Origin: Saonia flava | GTDB lineage: Bacteria > Bacteroidota > Bacteroidia > Flavobacteriales > Flavobacteriaceae | Assembly (NCBI RefSeq): GCF_011927795.1 | Contig: NZ_JAATJJ010000001.1 | Coordinates: 248,001 to 312,000 of the forward strand | Length of the DNA stretch: 64,000 bases | Direction of reading: 5' to 3' | In this document: piece after piece, positions 53,778-62,661 of the stretch | Position numbering within the stretch: the stretch's first letter is position 1 | How the letters are laid out: each line of letters starts with the position of its first letter | Position numbers and translations under genes: made by a program | Notes under the pieces: model-generated | Told to the model about the DNA's origin: nothing | The model's database searches: none | What the model saw: only the letters and a program-made list of their open reading frames with translations

Positions 53778-55207
53778 TGGGAGGCGGAGTATTTGATATT
53801 GTTCTAAATTATATAAACATTGTATTTTTTGTGTTTACAGTGGTGCTATTTGCACTGTTTACTTTTATGGGGTACCTATCCACAAGAAATTCCATTCACT
53901 ACAGAAATAAAAATAGTTTTGGTGATTTGTCAAAAATTATGGCCTCGCCCATAGCCCCAAGTATTACCATAATTGCACCTGCTTATAATGAAGAGGCTAC
54001 CATAGTGGAAAATATACGTTCCCTATTGTCCTTGCAGTATGTCAACTATGAGGTAATGGTTGTAAACGATGGCAGTAAGGATGATACATTGCAAAAAATG
54101 ATTGAGTCCTATGATTTAGTGCAGGTAGATCATGATATAGATCCAAATATAAAATCCAAACCAATACGGGGAGTATACAAATCCAAACGTCTTTCCTTTT
54201 CAAAATTAATAGTAATAGATAAAGAGAATGGTGGAAAATCCGATGCCTTGAATACGGGTATACAGCTTTCTGATAGTAAATATGTAGGTTGTATAGATGT
54301 GGACTGCCTATTAATGCCAGATGCCCTTTTACATGTAGTTAAGTCGTTCTATGAACGAACACAGAAAAAGGTAATTGCTGTAGGTGGTGTTATACGGGTA
54401 GCAAATTCATGCAAAATAGCTGGTGGTATGTTAGAGGAAATTCGCTTGCCAAAAAGCTGGCTAGCCAAATTTCAATTATTGGAATATACACGCTCCTTTA
54501 TTTTGGGTAGAATGGCCTGGGGAAGAATAGATAGTTTATTGATTATATCGGGAGCCTTCGGTTTTTTTGATAGGGAAATTGCTGTGGCAGTTGGGGGCTA
54601 TGATACAGACACAGTAGGGGAGGACATGGAAATAGTCTTTAAAATGAGGCGGTACATGCACGACCAAAAAACTCCTTATACCATAGAATACATACCCAAT
54701 TCTTTATGCTGGACCGAAGTGCCAGAGGATATAAGCATACTTATTAACCAAAGGGATAGATGGGCTCGTGGTAACTTAGAAACCTTATTTAAACATAAGG
54801 ATATGTTCTTTAATTCCAAGTATGGCCGTTTGGGTCTACTTAGTTATCCGTATTGGTTTTTTTATGAGTGGTTGTCCCCCATACTAGAATTCTTTGGACT
54901 TCTTACGGTTATCTTTTTTTGTTATTTGGGCATACTCAACTGGGAATTCTTTATAGCGATTACAGGGACAATTTACGTGTTCTCAATTATGTTTTCCTTG
55001 TATGCCATTCTTTGGGATGTATATAGCTATAATGAATATAATAAGACAAAGGACATATTAATATTAATGTTATGCTCCCTAATTGAGCCTATAATTTTTC
55101 ATCCTATTGTGGTATGGTCCGCTGTCCGTGGAAATTTAAAAAAACTGTTTGGGGTTGATTCTGGTTGGGGATTACAGGTGCGTAAAGGTTTTGCGAAGGC
55201 AACTTAA
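53777..55207 (+). CDS. Processive GT2 glycosyltransferase, membrane synthase
   Basis: A 476-residue family 2 glycosyltransferase like PgaC or hyaluronan synthase. One helix comes first (about 14-34). The catalytic part has Asp98 in MVVNDGSKDDT, DVD at 174-176 in GCIDVDC, the acid GEDME (281-285) and QRDRW (325-329), the polymer-binding motif. Two or three helices follow at about 355-405 and 415-435. This set fits a synthase that links sugars and passes them through the membrane. The GTG start overlaps the HEAT gene stop by one base. Confidence 0.93.
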   Translation: MGGGVFDIVLNYINIVFFVFTVVLFALFTFMGYLSTRNSIHYRNKNSFGDLSKIMASPIAPSITIIAPAYNEEATIVENIRSLLSLQYVNYEVMVVNDGSKDDTLQKMIESYDLVQVDHDIDPNIKSKPIRGVYKSKRLSFSKLIVIDKENGGKSDALNTGIQLSDSKYVGCIDVDCLLMPDALLHVVKSFYERTQKKVIAVGGVIRVANSCKIAGGMLEEIRLPKSWLAKFQLLEYTRSFILGRMAWGRIDSLLIISGAFGFFDREIAVAVGGYDTDTVGEDMEIVFKMRRYMHDQKTPYTIEYIPNSLCWTEVPEDISILINQRDRWARGNLETLFKHKDMFFNSKYGRLGLLSYPYWFFYEWLSPILEFFGLLTVIFFCYLGILNWEFFIAITGTIYVFSIMFSLYAILWDVYSYNEYNKTKDILILMLCSLIEPIIFHPIVVWSAVRGNLKKLFGVDSGWGLQVRKGFAKAT

Positions 55208-55216
55208 ATAAAAGTA

Positions 55217-57571
55217 ATGAATACAAGTCAGTTAGACAGATATACATTAAAGCAGTACACCAGATTGATGATCTCTTTCTTTGGATGCCTCTTTGTTCTA
55301 TCTATTGTACAGTACACCACTTTATATTTTAAAGGGGTGGTAGACGGTATTTTTAACACAAGTTTTTTGATTGCTGTTTTCCATCAAATAGGATTTACTG
55401 CCGTTACAGGGATCATTCTAGTTATTCCATTTAATTTCTGGGAAAACCTAAGGCCTAGATATGGCTTTAATCTGGTTTTTGTTCTATTGAGTTTTCTATT
55501 GATAACAGAAGCCATGCTTATAAGTTATTACTGTACCACCTTGGTTCCTTTGGGTTCCGATTTATTGGGGTACAGCTATTCAGATATTAAAATGACCATT
55601 GCCAACTCTGGTGGTACGGCCATGTATTTTTATCTATTTATTGGCATAGTGATCATAGTCGCACTTTTTATTGGTTTGTACCGTATTACTTCAAAATTCT
55701 ATCATAGAATTAGTAAGATGTACCCATTTACAATTGTATTGTTCAGTCTTTTTGTTGCTACTCTATTTACAGAAGGTAAGCCCATTAACCAGAATAAAAC
55801 GCAATATTTGGCGGTAAACCTTTATACCACATCCACAGAGGACCATTCATACACTGCGGATGTGGAGTACCCATTGATAAAAAGACCCAGTTCAGAAAAC
55901 GCTTTGGGTGACTATTTTGAGTTAAAAGACCAAAAACCCAATATTGTTTTCATTATGGTAGAGGGTCTTGGAAGGGATTTTGTGGGAGAAGGCGCAGAAT
56001 ATGAAGGATTTACACCCTTTCTGGATTCACTTACCACCAAATCTTTGTACTGGGAAAACTGTCTTAGCAACACAGGAAGAACTTTTGGAGTACTCCCTTC
56101 ATTATTGGGCTCGCTACCTTTTGGTAAAAGTGGTTTTATGGAACTAGAGGAATACCCCAATAAACTAACCCTATATACCATTCTCAAGAACAATGGGTAC
56201 CACACTTCTTTTTACCAAGGAACCAATAGTTCTTTTGACAATGTTGAGAAATTCCTACGTAGTGAGAATATTGATTTTGTATTGGATAAATCCGGTTTTG
56301 GAAAGAACTACGAGCTTGCCGCTGAAACCTCAGCTGGTTTTACATGGGGTTATCCAGACAAAGAACTCTTTAAGAAAACCATGAGCATTCCTCGAGAAAA
56401 AGAGCAACCCAGGTTGGAAGTTTATATGACCATTAGTACTCATGAGCCCTTTACACCTCCCAATCAGGAACACTATGAGGGCATTGTTGAAAAAATTATT
56501 GGCAAAAGAAATTATGACTCAAAAAAACAAAAGGTAATAGAGAAAAATGATAATGTTTTTGCCTCGTTACTTTATACAGATGATGCTTTAAAATGGCTTT
56601 TTGAGGCCTATAAAAAACAGCCCAACTATGACAATACAATTTTTATTGTCACGGGAGACCATAGGCTTATTCCCATTCCCCAAAGAAATACAATAAGTAG
56701 ATTTCATGTTCCGCTTATCATCTATAGTCCCATGCTAAAAAACACTCGTAAAATGAGTGCCATTTCATCGCATTTTGATGTAACACCCACCATACTTTCC
56801 CTTTTAAACAGTTCGTACGAACTTAAAATGCCCAAAAGGGTTGCATGGATGGGCAATACACTGGATATGAACAAAGAATTTAGGTCTACAAAGGATATTC
56901 CCCTTATGCGCAATAAGAATGAACTAAAGGATTACGTTAGTGAAGCTAAATTTATTAGTGGAGGTAGCATTTTTGAGATTGATGAGAATATGGATTTAAG
57001 TTCAACCTTTAGCGGTGGTTCCAAGCTTGAGAGTAAGCTGGATAATTTTATGGCAATGAATGCTTATGTAACCACAAACAACAAAATAATTCCGGATAGT
57101 TTAGCAATTTTTACACTTCAAAAAGAAAAATTTACAGAGGCAGAAATTGTATGGATCAATAGTGTTTATAATGGTAAGAATTCGGACAAGGCCTATTTAA
57201 CGGCTAGGGAGCTGGCCTTTGAAAAAGAATATGACCGTTCACTCCTTTTATGTCGATATATTCTTTCTGAAGTTCCTGGAAACATAGATGCAAGAATTTT
57301 AACAGGCAGAATAAATGGCTGGCGTGGAAACTATGAAGCGTCCATAAAAATATTGAAAGAATGTATTAAAACGGTTCCGGAATATATAGATTCCTACGCC
57401 GCACTTTTTGATGTTTATTACTGGTCTGGTGGATATAAGGAAGGGCTGGAGTTAATAGAGCTGGTTCAACAGAATAGCTCTAGTGCCAATGAAATTCAGG
57501 ACAAAATAACCAGGGCAAAAACCCTAGCAAAGAAAAACCATATTGTGTTAAACAGTGTAGGCCCTAATTAA
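55217..57571 (+). CDS. LtaS-like phosphotransferase with TPR tail
   Basis: A 784-residue protein. Five membrane helices (about 17-35, 50-70, 84-105, 136-154 and 169-185) are followed by an alkaline-phosphatase-superfamily domain. Glu249 (IMVEGLGRD), Thr286 (SNTGRTFG), His409 (ISTHEPF), and Asp481/His482 (VTGDHRLIP) match the metal and nucleophile residues of LtaS/MdoB enzymes. These move glycerol-phosphate or similar groups from lipids to glycans outside the membrane. The last 150 residues are TPR-like (AFEKEYDRSLLLCRYIL). The GT2 stop lies 9 bases before and the YaiO gene 34 after. The donor is unproven. Confidence 0.88.
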   Translation: MNTSQLDRYTLKQYTRLMISFFGCLFVLSIVQYTTLYFKGVVDGIFNTSFLIAVFHQIGFTAVTGIILVIPFNFWENLRPRYGFNLVFVLLSFLLITEAMLISYYCTTLVPLGSDLLGYSYSDIKMTIANSGGTAMYFYLFIGIVIIVALFIGLYRITSKFYHRISKMYPFTIVLFSLFVATLFTEGKPINQNKTQYLAVNLYTTSTEDHSYTADVEYPLIKRPSSENALGDYFELKDQKPNIVFIMVEGLGRDFVGEGAEYEGFTPFLDSLTTKSLYWENCLSNTGRTFGVLPSLLGSLPFGKSGFMELEEYPNKLTLYTILKNNGYHTSFYQGTNSSFDNVEKFLRSENIDFVLDKSGFGKNYELAAETSAGFTWGYPDKELFKKTMSIPREKEQPRLEVYMTISTHEPFTPPNQEHYEGIVEKIIGKRNYDSKKQKVIEKNDNVFASLLYTDDALKWLFEAYKKQPNYDNTIFIVTGDHRLIPIPQRNTISRFHVPLIIYSPMLKNTRKMSAISSHFDVTPTILSLLNSSYELKMPKRVAWMGNTLDMNKEFRSTKDIPLMRNKNELKDYVSEAKFISGGSIFEIDENMDLSSTFSGGSKLESKLDNFMAMNAYVTTNNKIIPDSLAIFTLQKEKFTEAEIVWINSVYNGKNSDKAYLTARELAFEKEYDRSLLLCRYILSEVPGNIDARILTGRINGWRGNYEASIKILKECIKTVPEYIDSYAALFDVYYWSGGYKEGLELIELVQQNSSSANEIQDKITRAKTLAKKNHIVLNSVGPN

Positions 57572-57605
57572 AAAATGAACTAAGTGCTTTTGAAATTTTA
57601 ATCCA

Positions 57606-58919
57606 ATGATCTTTAAACAAAAATATTTAACCTTGCTTTTTTTCATGATTTGTCTTTGGGGGATTTCTCAGGACATTGCATATAATGACAAAGAAAATTT
57701 GTTCAAAAATGCATATGATATGGCCTATGAAGGAAATCATAATTCTGCGAAAATTGCACTGCTAGAAGTTCTTTCAAAAGACGAAGAAAACTTAAATGCA
57801 CGCTCTTTAATGGCCAGTATCTATAGTTGGGAAGGTGAATTTGAGAAAGCTAGGGACGAATTCAACAAAATAACATCTAAAGTTAGGGATAACAGAAATG
57901 TTTGGATATCGGCTATTAAAAATGAATTATATGCAAACAATAATGCAACGGCATTGGGTTTAATAAACAAAGCATTGTATTATCTTAAGAACGATACAGA
58001 AGTTGAACGCTTAAAAGAATTGGTACTGGAGCGAATTGAAAATCAAAAGTATCCAGAATTGGGATGGTTTAACCAAAACAGTGAAATAAAAAGAAGTTCT
58101 GGTGCTAACAAACCTAAAGAGGAAAAAAAAGAAGGAGATGAGGTGGCCAAGGTGATTAAGCCAAAAACTCCATTGGACAAGGAAGAGCTAAAGAATAAAG
58201 TTGGAATAAGAAACTCATTTATTATCTATGACCAACGATATGACCCTATGATATATTCCAGCATTTCTTTAAAACACCAAACAAAATACGGCAGTATTAT
58301 TCCTAGAATAAACTATAGCAATCGTTTGGGGAGACACGGAATACAGTATGACGTTTCTTTATATCCCAAGTTGGCAAAGAAAATATATGCCTTTCTTAAT
58401 TATGGCTATTCTAAAGCTTCTATTTATCCCTCCCACAAGTTGGCGGGTGACGTATATTTTAGCTTACCAGGTGCAATAGAGCTTTCTGGTGGTGGCCGCT
58501 ACATAATTTTTGACACTAGAAATGTGTCTGTCCTTACAAATTCTTTAGGACATTATCGGGGTAATTATTACTTTTCGCTTAGATCATATATAACCCCAAG
58601 ACCCAATAATTTAACAAAAGTATCTGGTAATCTTCTAGTTAGAAAGTATTTAAAAGATGGTGAAAATTATCTAGGTGCCTCGTTTGGAATGGGCTATTCT
58701 CCCGAGTTAAGGCAACTAACAGCTGGTGATGAATTGCTGGCAGAAACTCTTTTGTATATAGAATCGCAACGTTTAGCTTTGGAATATCAATTTACAGGTA
58801 AAGATTCCCCTAATATTTATAAAACCAATATAGGGGTAAGGCGCCAAGAACTTTCATACGATACAGGTAACTACTTCTGGGCCGTATCCGCGGGACTCAC
58901 CTATTCAGTGAAATTCTAG
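57606..58919 (+). CDS. YaiO-type outer-membrane barrel with TPR domain
   Basis: A 437-residue protein. A signal (about 1-20) is followed by TPR-like helices at about 30-150 (EGNHNSAKIALLEVLSKDEE, EGEFEKARDEFNKI). A short charged linker leads to a barrel from about 200 (SFIIYDQRYDPMIYSSISLK) to the terminal SVKF. This is the YaiO layout, comparable to PgaA (TPR plus barrel) in poly-GlcNAc export. It ends the run from the hybrid kinase and is likely the outer-membrane exit of the polymer. Only 3 bases separate its stop from that of the convergent ILEI-GDPD gene. Confidence 0.88.
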   Translation: MIFKQKYLTLLFFMICLWGISQDIAYNDKENLFKNAYDMAYEGNHNSAKIALLEVLSKDEENLNARSLMASIYSWEGEFEKARDEFNKITSKVRDNRNVWISAIKNELYANNNATALGLINKALYYLKNDTEVERLKELVLERIENQKYPELGWFNQNSEIKRSSGANKPKEEKKEGDEVAKVIKPKTPLDKEELKNKVGIRNSFIIYDQRYDPMIYSSISLKHQTKYGSIIPRINYSNRLGRHGIQYDVSLYPKLAKKIYAFLNYGYSKASIYPSHKLAGDVYFSLPGAIELSGGGRYIIFDTRNVSVLTNSLGHYRGNYYFSLRSYITPRPNNLTKVSGNLLVRKYLKDGENYLGASFGMGYSPELRQLTAGDELLAETLLYIESQRLALEYQFTGKDSPNIYKTNIGVRRQELSYDTGNYFWAVSAGLTYSVKF

Positions 58920-58922
58920 AAC

Positions 58923-60230
58923 TTACTTGGACTGTTTCTCTTTAACAGGATCAAACACCCATTTATCAGCATACATCCCGTAAACAAGCCCAATTTCATT
59001 TTCTTGGACATATTCCTCATCCCTACCCTCATCAAAATTTACATGGTACACATATACTTTAATACCATGCTCCTTTAATTGTAATAATAATTTGGTCTCT
59101 CTTTTAATAGCTCTTCTGGATAGGGCAACATACTTAACATTGTTTACTTCTAAAAAATTTAGTTTGTCTCCATCCATACCAAGAAAAGGCTTGTGGGAAA
59201 TCATTGCATGAATACCGTTTCTGGTTGCCTCTTCAACGGCCATAACACTAAAGAGTTCCATGATCAATCTGTTTTTATCTACAAAGGAATTTGCAAAAGC
59301 TACGGGATCATTTACTTTGTCGGTAACAAGGGTAGCGTCTGGATGGGTTTTAAACCACTTATTAATTCCTTCCATATCCAGAGTTGTATAGTCCCCATAA
59401 ATTTTATGCTTTAAAAATTCCGCATGGGTGGGGGGTAAAGTTCCTCCATAGTCCGTAAAACGTGACCACATATTCCAATCATGCGCCGCCACTAGTTTTC
59501 CATCAGAGGTTTCAATGATATCCAGTTCAAAAAGACGAAAGCCTTTGGCATAATTTTGATCAAGGGCGTCCTTGGTGTTTGTGGACTTTACACCATTTAC
59601 CTCACCACCGGCATGGGCAATATATCTATTGTTATTGGGCTCAAATTCATACTTTATTCTTGGGAAATAAACCTGACTATCCAATATGTTGGAAGGCACC
59701 ATCTGGGATTGTGTAATGGAAACATCATCTATACTTTCTGTAATAACCCCATCAAGATTATGCATAACATAAGCCTGTCTACTTGCAATGGTGCTTAATT
59801 TAACAAATCCCATTTGGGCTAGCTTTTCCGATTGACCTACTAAGCTTTTGTTGGCAGAATCATGTGCAAGAATTGCGAAAACTGACTTGTTCTTTTGCAT
59901 GGACACTAAAGCCTCTATAAGCTTTTGTGAATCTTCTTCACTGCCATAGGTGTCAAAAGTTCTAAACTCAAATTTTCCGTTGGACTGAAAATGTATAATT
60001 GTTAGCCCCCTGTCAATTGGCTCCTTCTGCCCGTTAACTATAAAATTACTTTTCTTTTTTGCATTAAAGCTAAAGCTGTTAAGAACTACGGTAGGGGTCT
60101 CCATGTTTTTTATAAGAAGAACGTTTTCATTTGTTTTTGCAAAAGCGGTAGTGGTAAAACCTACAAACACAACAAGAACTAAGCATAGTATAAGAGTAGC
60201 ATGTATTGTAAACAACTTGTTTCTTTTCAT
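58923..60230 (-). CDS. ILEI/FAM3-like domain fused to a GDPD-like domain
   Basis: A 435-residue exported protein; signal or anchor at about 10-31. Residues about 50-157 match the ILEI/FAM3 pattern: DRGLTIIHF, FRTFDTYGSEEDSQKL, SVFAILAHDSANKSL and ASRQAYVM. From about 203 a glycerophosphodiester-phosphodiesterase-like barrel begins: His206 (IAHAGGEVNGVKST), Glu235 and Asp237 (FELDIIETSDGK) and His250 (VAAHDW). The usual HRG is HAG. The protein could trim phosphodiester-linked glycerol or bind glycans. It runs convergently with the LtaS-like/YaiO run. Confidence 0.75.
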   Translation of the reverse strand: MKRNKLFTIHATLILCLVLVVFVGFTTTAFAKTNENVLLIKNMETPTVVLNSFSFNAKKKSNFIVNGQKEPIDRGLTIIHFQSNGKFEFRTFDTYGSEEDSQKLIEALVSMQKNKSVFAILAHDSANKSLVGQSEKLAQMGFVKLSTIASRQAYVMHNLDGVITESIDDVSITQSQMVPSNILDSQVYFPRIKYEFEPNNNRYIAHAGGEVNGVKSTNTKDALDQNYAKGFRLFELDIIETSDGKLVAAHDWNMWSRFTDYGGTLPPTHAEFLKHKIYGDYTTLDMEGINKWFKTHPDATLVTDKVNDPVAFANSFVDKNRLIMELFSVMAVEEATRNGIHAMISHKPFLGMDGDKLNFLEVNNVKYVALSRRAIKRETKLLLQLKEHGIKVYVYHVNFDEGRDEEYVQENEIGLVYGMYADKWVFDPVKEKQSK

Positions 60231-60584
60231 TTGATAAATTTATCTGGGTAAAATAGGAGGATTTATTAGGGGTGTATTTGTCTTATATTCAACGGACTTA
60301 TACCGCTATTATTGTAGAAAAACCAAGAATAACATCAATCCTAGATTGCTTTCTAAAGATAAAATTCAGGGAAGGTAGTACAGTATATTTATTTATATAG
60401 TATGGGGAGCAAAATGTTGGGAAATTCCATACCAAATTTCGGAGATAAGAATAGTGTTCGGCGTAGGGAACTATTTCATTATCATTTCCAGAAGTACGAA
60501 TACAGACCCGTTTAAGTTTTAAAGATGTTCTCCACTACCATTCATATATTTTACAACAAAAAAAAGCAGGTACACCACATTTTG
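60231..60584. other. Gap with no recognised gene
   Basis: AT-rich sequence between the ILEI-GDPD start and the peptide promoter. A 33-codon frame at 60414-60515 is present, but nothing supports it. No repeat or RNA structure was recognised. Confidence 0.4.
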
Positions 60585-60615
60585 TTGTTTCAACTGGAAA
60601 AAATAAATAGGTTTA
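60585..60615 (+). promoter_or_regulatory. Flavobacterial-type promoter for the small peptides
   Basis: TTG (60585-60587), a 20-base spacer and TAGGTTTA (60608-60615) match TTG-N17-23-TAnnTTTG except for the last base. The first peptide ATG is 48 bases further. Confidence 0.6.
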
Positions 60616-60662
60616 GACTATAATTATTAGAGTCCCAAATAATAACCTAAATAAACTTAACT

Positions 60663-60761
60663 ATGTTATATGATACTTACGGAGAGGAATACCTAAACTT
60701 TCTCCAAGAATTAAATGAAATTTTAAGTTTAAATGAATTAGTTGAACTGGATTACTTATAA
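60663..60761 (+). CDS. Small acidic peptide, copy 1
   Basis: A 32-residue peptide starting MLYDTYGEEYLNFLQELNEI and ending VELDYL. It shares YLNFLQELNEIL with the next peptide's YISFIEDLNEIL (7 of 12 identical, the others conservative). It is acidic and amphipathic, with no signal peptide. A promoter lies before it and a terminator after the second copy. No known family is recognised. Confidence 0.6.
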   Translation: MLYDTYGEEYLNFLQELNEILSLNELVELDYL

Positions 60762-60795
60762 CCCAAATATATAGTAACCTTAAATATTCCTACTT

Positions 60796-60897
60796 ATGGC
60801 ACAGCAAAATAATGACAACACAGCTTACATTTCTTTCATTGAGGATTTAAATGAAATCCTATTTGATTATAATATCAATAAGCTTACATACTTTTAG
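60796..60897 (+). CDS. Small acidic peptide, copy 2
   Basis: A 33-residue peptide beginning MAQQNNDNTAYISFIEDLNE and ending NKLTYF. It follows copy 1 by 34 bases and aligns with it over YISFIEDLNEIL. The shared DNA core (TTTAAATGAAAT) suggests duplication and divergence. It could be a regulator, a structural peptide or part of a small protein complex; function is unknown. Confidence 0.6.
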   Translation: MAQQNNDNTAYISFIEDLNEILFDYNINKLTYF

Positions 60898-60916
60898 TAT
60901 GTTAAATAAAAAAACC

Positions 60917-60951
60917 AAAAAAAGAGCCTCTTAGTAAGAGGCTCTTTTTTT
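60917..60951. terminator. Bidirectional terminator, peptides and rpoD
   Basis: Arms of 17 bases (A-run plus GAGCCTCTTA, and its exact complement) surround one central G. A-run and T-run flank both sides, so it serves the peptide unit and the convergent rpoD gene, whose stop is 14 bases away. Confidence 0.93.
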
Positions 60952-60964
60952 ATATATCCATTTG

Positions 60965-61828
60965 TTAACCCAAATAGGTCTTTAAGATCTTACTTCTAGA
61001 ATTGTGCCTTAGTTTACGAATGGCCTTTTCCCTGATCTGTCTCACTCGTTCCCTTGTTAGGTCAAAAGTCTGTCCAATTTCTGCAAGTGTCATAGATGCT
61101 TCGTCACCAATACCATAATAGAGTTTAATAACATCGGCCTCTCGAGGGGACAATGTTTCCAGGGCCCTATTAATTTCTGTATTCAAGGACTGTAGCAATA
61201 ATAACTTGTCCGGTTTTGGGGATTCCCCAGAACGCAGTACATCATACAAGTTGGAATCTTCACCTTCCCTTAAAGGAGCATCCATGGAAACATGGCGTCC
61301 AGAGTTTTTTAAAGACTGCTTCACTTCAGAAATGGTCATGTCCAGTTCTTTGGCAATTTCCTCAGGGGAAGGAGGTCTTTCATGGGCCTGTTCCAGATAA
61401 GAAAATGTCTTTTTTATTTTGTTTATAGAACCAATCTTGTTCAATGGCAATCTAACAATTCTGGACTGTTCGGCCAATGCTTGTAAAATGGACTGTCTTA
61501 TCCACCATACGGCGTAGGAAATAAATTTAAACCCTCTGGTCTCATCAAAGCGCTTTGCAGCTTTTACTAGCCCAACATTTCCCTCATTGATTAAATCTGG
61601 CAATTTAAGCCCTTGGTTTTGGTATTGCTTGGCCACCGAAACTACAAACCTTAAATTGGCATTTGTAAGTTTTTCGAGGGCCGCCTGATCACCTGCTCTT
61701 ATCTTCTGCGCCAACTCCACCTCTTCATTTGCCGTTATCAGGTCAATCTTACTGATATCCTGCAAGTATTTGTCCAAAGATTTTGATTCTCTATTTGTTA
61801 CTTGCTTGATAATCTTTAGTTGCCTCAT
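60965..61828 (-). CDS. rpoD: Primary sigma factor RpoD (short Bacteroidetes type)
   Basis: A 287-residue sigma-70 factor, the housekeeping one in this phylum, without the long N-terminal region 1.1. Region 1.2 is at about 15-50 ([20 protein letters not shown]). Region 2 has [37 protein letters not shown] and [19 protein letters not shown]. Region 3 has [17 protein letters not shown]. Region 4 has [20 protein letters not shown]. This sigma reads TTG/TAnnTTTG promoters. It is a single-gene unit. Confidence 0.96.
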   Translation of the reverse strand: MRQLKIIKQVTNRESKSLDKYLQDISKIDLITANEEVELAQKIRAGDQAALEKLTNANLRFVVSVAKQYQNQGLKLPDLINEGNVGLVKAAKRFDETRGFKFISYAVWWIRQSILQALAEQSRIVRLPLNKIGSINKIKKTFSYLEQAHERPPSPEEIAKELDMTISEVKQSLKNSGRHVSMDAPLREGEDSNLYDVLRSGESPKPDKLLLLQSLNTEINRALETLSPREADVIKLYYGIGDEASMTLAEIGQTFDLTRERVRQIREKAIRKLRHNSRSKILKTYLG

Positions 61829-62007
61829 ATTATATTTTGGTTAAATGTTTTAAACTTACATGATACACTTTTAATATGGATTTTCCAAGAGCAAACTGTT
61901 ATTCTTATCCTAATCTTATCAATACGAAGCCTACCCCATACTATAAGGGAATAAGCCTTATTTTTGGGATATCCTTAGTACGAACCAATTCACATACTTT
62001 ATAAAAA

Positions 62008-62517
62008 GTGAGCAAAAGAGCCCTAAAAAAATACTTGTCCGAGATAAAAAAAGAAGAAATTGAAGAACAATTAATGGATTTGTATGCCCGTTTCCCTGTG
62101 GTAAAAGAATACTACGACTTTGTATTTAATCCAAAAGAGGACAAATTGGTACAAGAGGCCAAAACCAAAATCTCCAACGAATATTTTCCCATAAAAAGAA
62201 GAAAGCCAAAAGCAAGACGGTCCGTGGCACAGAAATACATTAAACATTTCCTAAAACTGGGTGTGGAGCCTTCTCTGGTTGCAGATGTTATGCTGTTCAA
62301 TATAGAAGTTGCGCAGACTTTTGAAGAAAACAAAAATGTGCCCGATGCCTTTTACAAAAGCATGCTCAATTCCTTTGCAGAGGGGGTGCAGTATATTTCT
62401 GTTAATGCACTACTTCCAGAATTTAAGGAGAGGATCTTAAAAATATACACGATCACCCAAGAAAAAGAATGGCTCCATGGGGAAGAATTTTCAAGAGTTT
62501 TAGATATTTTGGACTAA
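62008..62517 (+). CDS. DUF6155 protein
   Basis: A 169-residue protein matching the DUF6155 family: SKRALKKYLSEIKKEEIEEQ, YYDFVFNPKEDKL and RSVAQKYIKHFLKLGVEPS. It starts at GTG 62008; no ATG fits the conserved N-terminus. Basic (KRRKPKARR) and helical. The function of the family is unknown. It diverges from rpoD and lies 144 bases before the helicase. Confidence 0.85.
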   Translation: MSKRALKKYLSEIKKEEIEEQLMDLYARFPVVKEYYDFVFNPKEDKLVQEAKTKISNEYFPIKRRKPKARRSVAQKYIKHFLKLGVEPSLVADVMLFNIEVAQTFEENKNVPDAFYKSMLNSFAEGVQYISVNALLPEFKERILKIYTITQEKEWLHGEEFSRVLDILD

Positions 62518-62661
62518 AACTCCCCTTTAAATTTTCACTTGGTATTTTGATGTGGATATTTATAAATTATTGGCATTTCTTGTTCAATATTTCTTTTAAG
62601 GACAAAAAACTTTTAATTTAGCAAGGTTTATTTTTTCACAACAACCTTTCAACCGTCTACT

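Noticed and set aside
60414-60515. 33-codon frame before the peptide pair
   Set aside because: It has no similarity to the neighbouring peptides and no promoter or conserved motif could be seen.
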